DNA of 64,000 nucleotides from an uncultured Hyphomonas sp. (GTDB lineage Bacteria; Pseudomonadota; Alphaproteobacteria; Caulobacterales; Hyphomonadaceae): positions 3,253,658 to 3,317,657 of the forward strand of contig NZ_OY781472.1 of the NCBI RefSeq assembly GCF_963677035.1, given 5' to 3'. How positions within the stretch are numbered: position 1 is the first letter of the stretch; each line of letters starts with the position of its first letter. The position numbers and the translations under genes were made by a program. Under the pieces are notes generated by a model. That model had not been told where the DNA came from. It saw only the letters and a program-made list of their open reading frames with translations, and searched no databases. Shown in pieces: positions 60,456-64,000 of this stretch.

Positions 60456-60488
60456 CTCAGGACCTTTCCAATATGTAGACCATGGCGG

Positions 60489-60518
60489 GATATAGAGTCC
60501 CCAGCAAGGTGTGTGCAA
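60489..60518 (-). promoter_or_regulatory. Candidate promoter of the zeta-subunit gene
   Basis: On the minus strand TTGCAC (60513-60518) and TATATC (60489-60494) with an 18-nt spacer, 33 nt before the start ATG. Plausible housekeeping promoter, not certain. Confidence 0.4.
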
Positions 60519-60635
60519 TATTTGTTTTGCGCGACGGATTGGCGTAACACGGGCCGCTAGCAGTGGGGCAATGGCGATTCCTGCCCGGTGTGGCTGTTCC
60601 GGCCTCATCCAGGGGCCCATGAAAGGGGTTTATCC

Positions 60636-61409
60636 ATGAACAAGCGGCGTGTCGTTTATGAAGGCAAGGCCAAAATTCTTTATGAGGGTCCGGAACCGGG
60701 CACGCTCATTCAGTATTTCAAGGATGATACGACAGCCTTTGACGCCCAGAAACGTGCCGTTCTGGATGGCAAGGGCGTTCTGAACAACCGCATCAGCGAG
60801 TTCATGATGACCCGCCTCGCCGGCGTTGGCATCCCGACCCACTTCATCCGCCGCCTCAATATGCGCGAGCAGCTGATCAAGAAAGTCGAGATCATTCCGC
60901 TGGAAGTGGTTGTGCGCAATGTGGCCGCCGGCTCGCTGGCCAAGCGCCTTGGCATCGAGGAAGGCCAGGTCCTGCCCCGCCCGATCGTCGAGTTCTACTA
61001 CAAAGACGACGCCCTGCACGATCCGCTGGTGACCGAAGAACATATCGCGGCTTTCGGCTGGGCCGGGCCGCAGGAATATGACGACCTGGTCTCCCTCGCG
61101 CTGCGCGTGAACGATTTTATGTCCGGCCTGTTCGCGGCTGTCGGCATCCGTCTGATCGACTTCAAACTTGAGTTTGGCCGGTACTTCGAGGGCGACGCCG
61201 AGATCCCTCGCATCCTGCTGGCCGACGAGATCAGCCCCGATTCCTGCCGCCTGTGGGACCTTGAGACCGGAGACAAACTGGACAAGGACCGCTTCCGCCG
61301 TGATCTGGGAGGTGTGACCGAAGCTTATGCAGAAGTGGCCCGGCGCCTCGGAATTATCCGGGAATCCGGTGAAACCGACAATGTCGTCAGCTTCAACGGC
61401 GGCAAATAA
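60636..61409 (+). CDS. purC: Phosphoribosylaminoimidazole-succinocarboxamide synthase (SAICAR synthetase), 257 aa
   Basis: Seventh step of IMP synthesis: joins CAIR with aspartate. Seen: [32 protein letters not shown] near the N-terminus, the signature [34 protein letters not shown], and [19 protein letters not shown] 60636 follows AAAGGGG; an in-frame start upstream is unlikely. It is 93 nt before purS, with which it is usually grouped in alphaproteobacteria. Confidence 0.97.
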   Translation: MNKRRVVYEGKAKILYEGPEPGTLIQYFKDDTTAFDAQKRAVLDGKGVLNNRISEFMMTRLAGVGIPTHFIRRLNMREQLIKKVEIIPLEVVVRNVAAGSLAKRLGIEEGQVLPRPIVEFYYKDDALHDPLVTEEHIAAFGWAGPQEYDDLVSLALRVNDFMSGLFAAVGIRLIDFKLEFGRYFEGDAEIPRILLADEISPDSCRLWDLETGDKLDKDRFRRDLGGVTEAYAEVARRLGIIRESGETDNVVSFNGGK

Positions 61410-61502
61410 ACCTGACTGCCCCGATACTGCTGAGAATGTTCCAATAGCGAAGCAATTGCGCTAGATGGTGCGCGACTCGTACCCCCGCCAGGAGACCACC
61501 GG

Positions 61503-61748
61503 ATGAAAGCCATTGTGCATGTTGCCCTGAAAAACGGCGTGCTGGACCCGCAGGGCAAGGCGGTTGCCGATACATTGGCGCGTATGGGCTATAAGGAAGT
61601 CGAAAGCGCCCGCATCGGGAAGGTCATTGAACTCGACCTCGAAGACGGCCTCAGCGAAGCGGACGCCAATGCCCGCGTCAAAGAGATGTGCGAGAAGCTG
61701 CTCGCCAATACCGTTATCGAAAGTTACCGCATCGACCTTCAGGGCTGA
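61503..61748 (+). CDS. purS: Phosphoribosylformylglycinamidine synthase subunit PurS, 81 aa
   Basis: Small subunit of the three-protein FGAM synthase (PurS-PurQ-PurL). Seen: MKAIVHVALKNGVLDPQGKAVADTLARMGYKEVESARIGKVIELDLE, matching PurS, and MCEKLLANTVIESYRI at the end. Normal length. The usual next gene purQ is missing here: a minus-strand glycosyltransferase lies next. ATG 61503 follows GGAGACCACCGG. A weak stem ACCCCCG (61776-61782) / CGGGGGT (61803-61809) follows. Confidence 0.94.
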   Translation: MKAIVHVALKNGVLDPQGKAVADTLARMGYKEVESARIGKVIELDLEDGLSEADANARVKEMCEKLLANTVIESYRIDLQG

Positions 61749-61881
61749 TCCGCCCTTCCGGACATACCGGCCGGCACCCCCGTCAGACCAGCCTCCTGTT
61801 TCCGGGGGTTTGCTGCCAGAAAGCCTCACATCTCCCATCGACGCGGAAACACCCTGGCCGCAAAGCGCGGCAGGCAGATAA

Positions 61882-63117
61882 CTAGCGCGTTCCCGCTGGC
61901 TTGCCTTCAAACAGATATGCTGGAGAGTCTGGCGACGACCGATCGAGCTCGGGATCGCAAACAGCCGGTGTTTGCGTCGACTCGCGCGAGACACGCTCAT
62001 AGAGACTATCCCAGCGCTTCCCCGCGACGTCTGCGCTGAACATCTCCTCGGCCGTATATCGCGCATCCGCTCGCATTGCGGCCAGAATGTCGGGCTTGCC
62101 AATCAGCGTTTTGAGATACTCCACTGCTTCGTCGGCAAGCATCTCAATCGTATCGCGATAGATCTGGGTATAAGCTTCGGTGTGCCGTTCGGTCTTGTCC
62201 GGACGGACCCATTCGCCCAACTTGTCTCGCTCCAGATGCAGCATGTAACCGTTCCGGCCAGGGTAGATCACCTCCGGAAGCGCGCAAACATTGGTCGCAA
62301 TAACGGGCGTGTATTCGGCCATGGATTCGATGGCAGAAAAACCAAATGTATCTTCGAACGTCGGCAGCAGCGTAAAGTGCGACTTGCCCATTACCTCACG
62401 CGCTTCCGCGTTCGGCAGGCCCGGGAAATGGGTGACGTTCGGAAGAGAGAGAAGGTCCGTATACGACTTCAGGAAATCCGGGTCAGTGGGATCGCTCCAC
62501 ACGCTTTCTCCGGCCTGAAGCGACGAAATGACGTTCACGTGAATCGGCAGATCCTGCTCAATCGCCTTTTCTGCGATCCGCACCGAAACGCATCCGCCCT
62601 TACGGACAAAATGTCCGCCAACGAAAGTCAGGACCAGCGAGGAGGCATCATCCCCTTTCAGGCGGTCGCCTTTCTGGCCAAGCTCCACATTCGGATGCTG
62701 CACCATCATCTTGGCCTTGATGACATCGTAGGCGGGGGTGCCTTCATGCATCGCCAGCGCTGTACGCATGGCGAAGTGAGACATGCCAACGAGACGGCGG
62801 CACCTGTTGCTGGTGATCTCGTTGAGCATCATCTTCGTCAGGATGGCATCACGGGGCAAGCCGAACTGACGCGGAATATGGCTTTCAAAAGAACATATCA
62901 TTTTGCGCGCCCCGATCGGGATCCGATTGACCACGTGAACCAGATCCGCCCCATCGAAAGGCTGCATCAACGTGAAACCATCGAGCTTGCTACGCAACTT
63001 GTTGAATGGAACGAACAACCGGGGCCGAATATCGTGTCTCGAGTGACGCGGACTCGAGAATGACGTGGGATACCGATCACGCAGCACCGACACTTTCACA
63101 GGTTTATTTGCAATCAT
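61882..63117 (-). CDS. Glycosyltransferase (family 4-like), 411 aa
   Basis: Seen: the donor-binding half with LVLTFVGGHFVRKGGCVSVRIAEKAI and the E-x7-E region FEDTFGFSAIESMAEYTPVIATNVCALPEVIYPGRNGYML, the retaining GT-B fold glycosyltransferase signature, and an N-terminal segment with VHVVNRIPIGARKMICSFESHIPRQFGLPR. ATG 63117 (MIANKPVKV) is chosen; a TTG 24 nt upstream is unlikely. It would add a sugar to a glycan, polysaccharide or lipid; the acceptor is unknown. Convergent with purS, divergent from the TetR gene. Confidence 0.87.
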   Translation of the reverse strand: MIANKPVKVSVLRDRYPTSFSSPRHSRHDIRPRLFVPFNKLRSKLDGFTLMQPFDGADLVHVVNRIPIGARKMICSFESHIPRQFGLPRDAILTKMMLNEITSNRCRRLVGMSHFAMRTALAMHEGTPAYDVIKAKMMVQHPNVELGQKGDRLKGDDASSLVLTFVGGHFVRKGGCVSVRIAEKAIEQDLPIHVNVISSLQAGESVWSDPTDPDFLKSYTDLLSLPNVTHFPGLPNAEAREVMGKSHFTLLPTFEDTFGFSAIESMAEYTPVIATNVCALPEVIYPGRNGYMLHLERDKLGEWVRPDKTERHTEAYTQIYRDTIEMLADEAVEYLKTLIGKPDILAAMRADARYTAEEMFSADVAGKRWDSLYERVSRESTQTPAVCDPELDRSSPDSPAYLFEGKPAGTR

Positions 63118-63273
63118 CGCTTCGCCCAAGACTAACCCCAATCAAGCAGGCCACCGCAATTTTGTGGCCAATCACTCATTGCGCATGCAAATCGCGTGAC
63201 AAATTAAACGTAAAGATGCGGAAACCTGCGCAAAAAAGCAGAAAAATGGCAAGAAAAACCGCGGCATAATTGT

Positions 63274-63289
63274 AAGTGATTAATCACTT
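63274..63289. promoter_or_regulatory. 16-bp palindromic operator candidate upstream of the TetR gene
   Basis: AAGTGATTAATCACTT is a perfect 16-bp palindrome, 51 nt upstream of the TetR start ATG and 156 nt from the glycosyltransferase start. Perfect palindromes of this size in divergent regions are typical TetR-family operators, so autoregulation is likely. Confidence 0.7.
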
Positions 63290-63339
63290 GTGGTATTTTG
63301 GTGCGCATGTTATCCGATCAGGCGAGTGAGGAGTCTCCT

Positions 63340-63948
63340 ATGACAAGAAATACGATGGCATCCAAGGCCCCTGAAAAGAAAGCGCGTGCACGCAACGCTC
63401 GTCCGAAAATTGAGCGAGCCGCGTTGAAACTCTTTGTTCACGAAGGCGTCGATGCCGCAACAACGCGGGAAATCGCTGAAAAGGCCGGGGTTTCTGAAGG
63501 GGCACTGTACCGCCACTACAAAGGCAAGGACCAGCTGGCGCTCAGCCTGTTTATGGAAACCCATAATCGTCTCGGCCAGATGATGCAGGTGGCGTTGTCC
63601 GGCGACGGCTCGCTCGAAGAAAAAGTCCATGCCGCCGTAAGAGCTTATTGTGAGCTGGCAGACGAAGACTTTCTCCTCTTCTCGTTCCACCTCGTTTCGC
63701 TCAACCGTTACCTGCCCTACGACAAACGGCGCGAAGACGATCCGGTGTCCATTACAGAGCGGATCATCGACGGCCTGATGTCCCAAGGGATTATCCCGAA
63801 AGGTGATCCTGCCCTGAAAGCAGCGATGGCGCTCGGTGTGGTGATGCAAGCCGGCCAGAACAAGATCTACAACCGGCTGCCTGGCCTGCTTACCCAGCAT
63901 GCCGATGCGATGGCCCGGGCCGTCGTGGCCGTCCTGAAATCTGAATAG
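63340..63948 (+). CDS. TetR-family transcriptional regulator, 202 aa
   Basis: Seen: N-terminal TetR helix-turn-helix KIERAALKLFVHEGVDAATTREIAEKAGVSEGALYRHYKGKDQLALSLFMETH at about residues 22-75 and a helical ligand domain. Start ATG 63340 follows GAGTGAGGAG; ATG 63307 is in frame and possible. The palindrome at 63274-63289 is probably its operator. The gene after it (63986) begins with ATG, and the TetR protein may control it and the divergent glycosyltransferase. Ligand unknown. Confidence 0.9.
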   Translation: MTRNTMASKAPEKKARARNARPKIERAALKLFVHEGVDAATTREIAEKAGVSEGALYRHYKGKDQLALSLFMETHNRLGQMMQVALSGDGSLEEKVHAAVRAYCELADEDFLLFSFHLVSLNRYLPYDKRREDDPVSITERIIDGLMSQGIIPKGDPALKAAMALGVVMQAGQNKIYNRLPGLLTQHADAMARAVVAVLKSE

Positions 63949-63985
63949 GCCCTTTCAGTTCGATAAAGACAAAAGGATCCTCGCC

Positions 63986-64000
63986 ATGCGCGCCGCCCTG
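63986..64000 (+). CDS. Start of a further gene, cut by window end
   Basis: ATG at 63986 follows an AAAAGGATCC ribosome site and reads MRAAL. This is compatible with the start of a zinc-binding alcohol dehydrogenase or quinone oxidoreductase, but five codons are too few to identify it. It lies 37 nt after the TetR stop and may be in the same transcript. Confidence 0.45.

Noticed and set aside
1..64000. CRISPR array
   Set aside because: No evenly spaced direct repeats of 25-40 nt with unique spacers were found.

Overview
The window is GC-rich DNA from an alphaproteobacterium, most like a marine Hyphomonadaceae/Caulobacterales member. The evidence is a complete alphaproteobacterial general stress response locus (NepR, EcfG, PhyR and a HisKA_2-type kinase), the F1-ATPase zeta inhibitor, a CBP3-type cytochrome bc1 chaperone, alphaproteobacterial gene orders (fabD-fabG-acpP-fabF-mltG-yicC-gmk; plsX-fabH-ihfA-merR), many TonB-dependent receptors and several lipid/acyl-CoA genes. 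Genus is inferred from gene content only.

Layout. 1-5.1 kb: acyl-CoA dehydrogenase (cut by the window edge), enoyl-CoA hydratase, a flavoprotein, a TrmJ-like methyltransferase and icd with a strong terminator. 5.1-11.4 kb: fatty-acid synthesis and envelope operon on the minus strand. 11.4-14.5 kb: rpsF-rpsR-rplI behind a structured leader, then dnaB with a DnaA box upstream. 14.5-27 kb: metabolic genes (pncC, SDR, epoxide hydrolase, crotonase, sterol desaturase-like protein, acyl-CoA synthetase, a lipoprotein isochorismatase-like hydrolase with a divergent LysR, class V aminotransferase, MaoC, msrB, oligopeptidase B). 27.1-31.4 kb: tRNA-Pro, merR, ihfA, fabH, plsX, CBP3 chaperone, bamE. 31.6-34.7 kb: general stress response locus. 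35.5-42.6 kb: intergenic repeats, LysR, an M19 dipeptidase-like lipoprotein with Asp-rich inserts, an esterase and a TonB receptor.

42.8-55.7 kb is a metal-uptake block of two systems. The first (AraC, FpvA/FhuE-type receptor, cupin, PepSY membrane protein, RhtX-type MFS) looks like ferric-siderophore uptake with inner-membrane reduction. Its receptor start is preceded by a perfect 12-bp hairpin covering the Shine-Dalgarno. The second is a TonB receptor, an exported and membrane-anchored CobN-like chelatase (1286 aa), an ExbB/TolQ-like channel and a DUF2149 protein whose single membrane helix carries an ExbD-like Asp. No AAA+ chelatase partner is present, so I infer a periplasmic chelatase/dechelatase coupled to a proton-driven motor. 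A Zur-like dyad lies upstream. This is the most interesting system in the window. The block ends at an IS3-type transposase remnant and tRNA-Gly.

56.4-64 kb: HxlR regulator, phytase-like esterase-domain lipoprotein, a candidate 6S RNA directly upstream of 5-formyl-THF cyclo-ligase, a membrane-anchored GH16 protein, the ATPase zeta inhibitor, purC and purS (without purQ), a glycosyltransferase, and a TetR regulator preceded by a 16-bp palindrome. The first codons of another gene run off the end.
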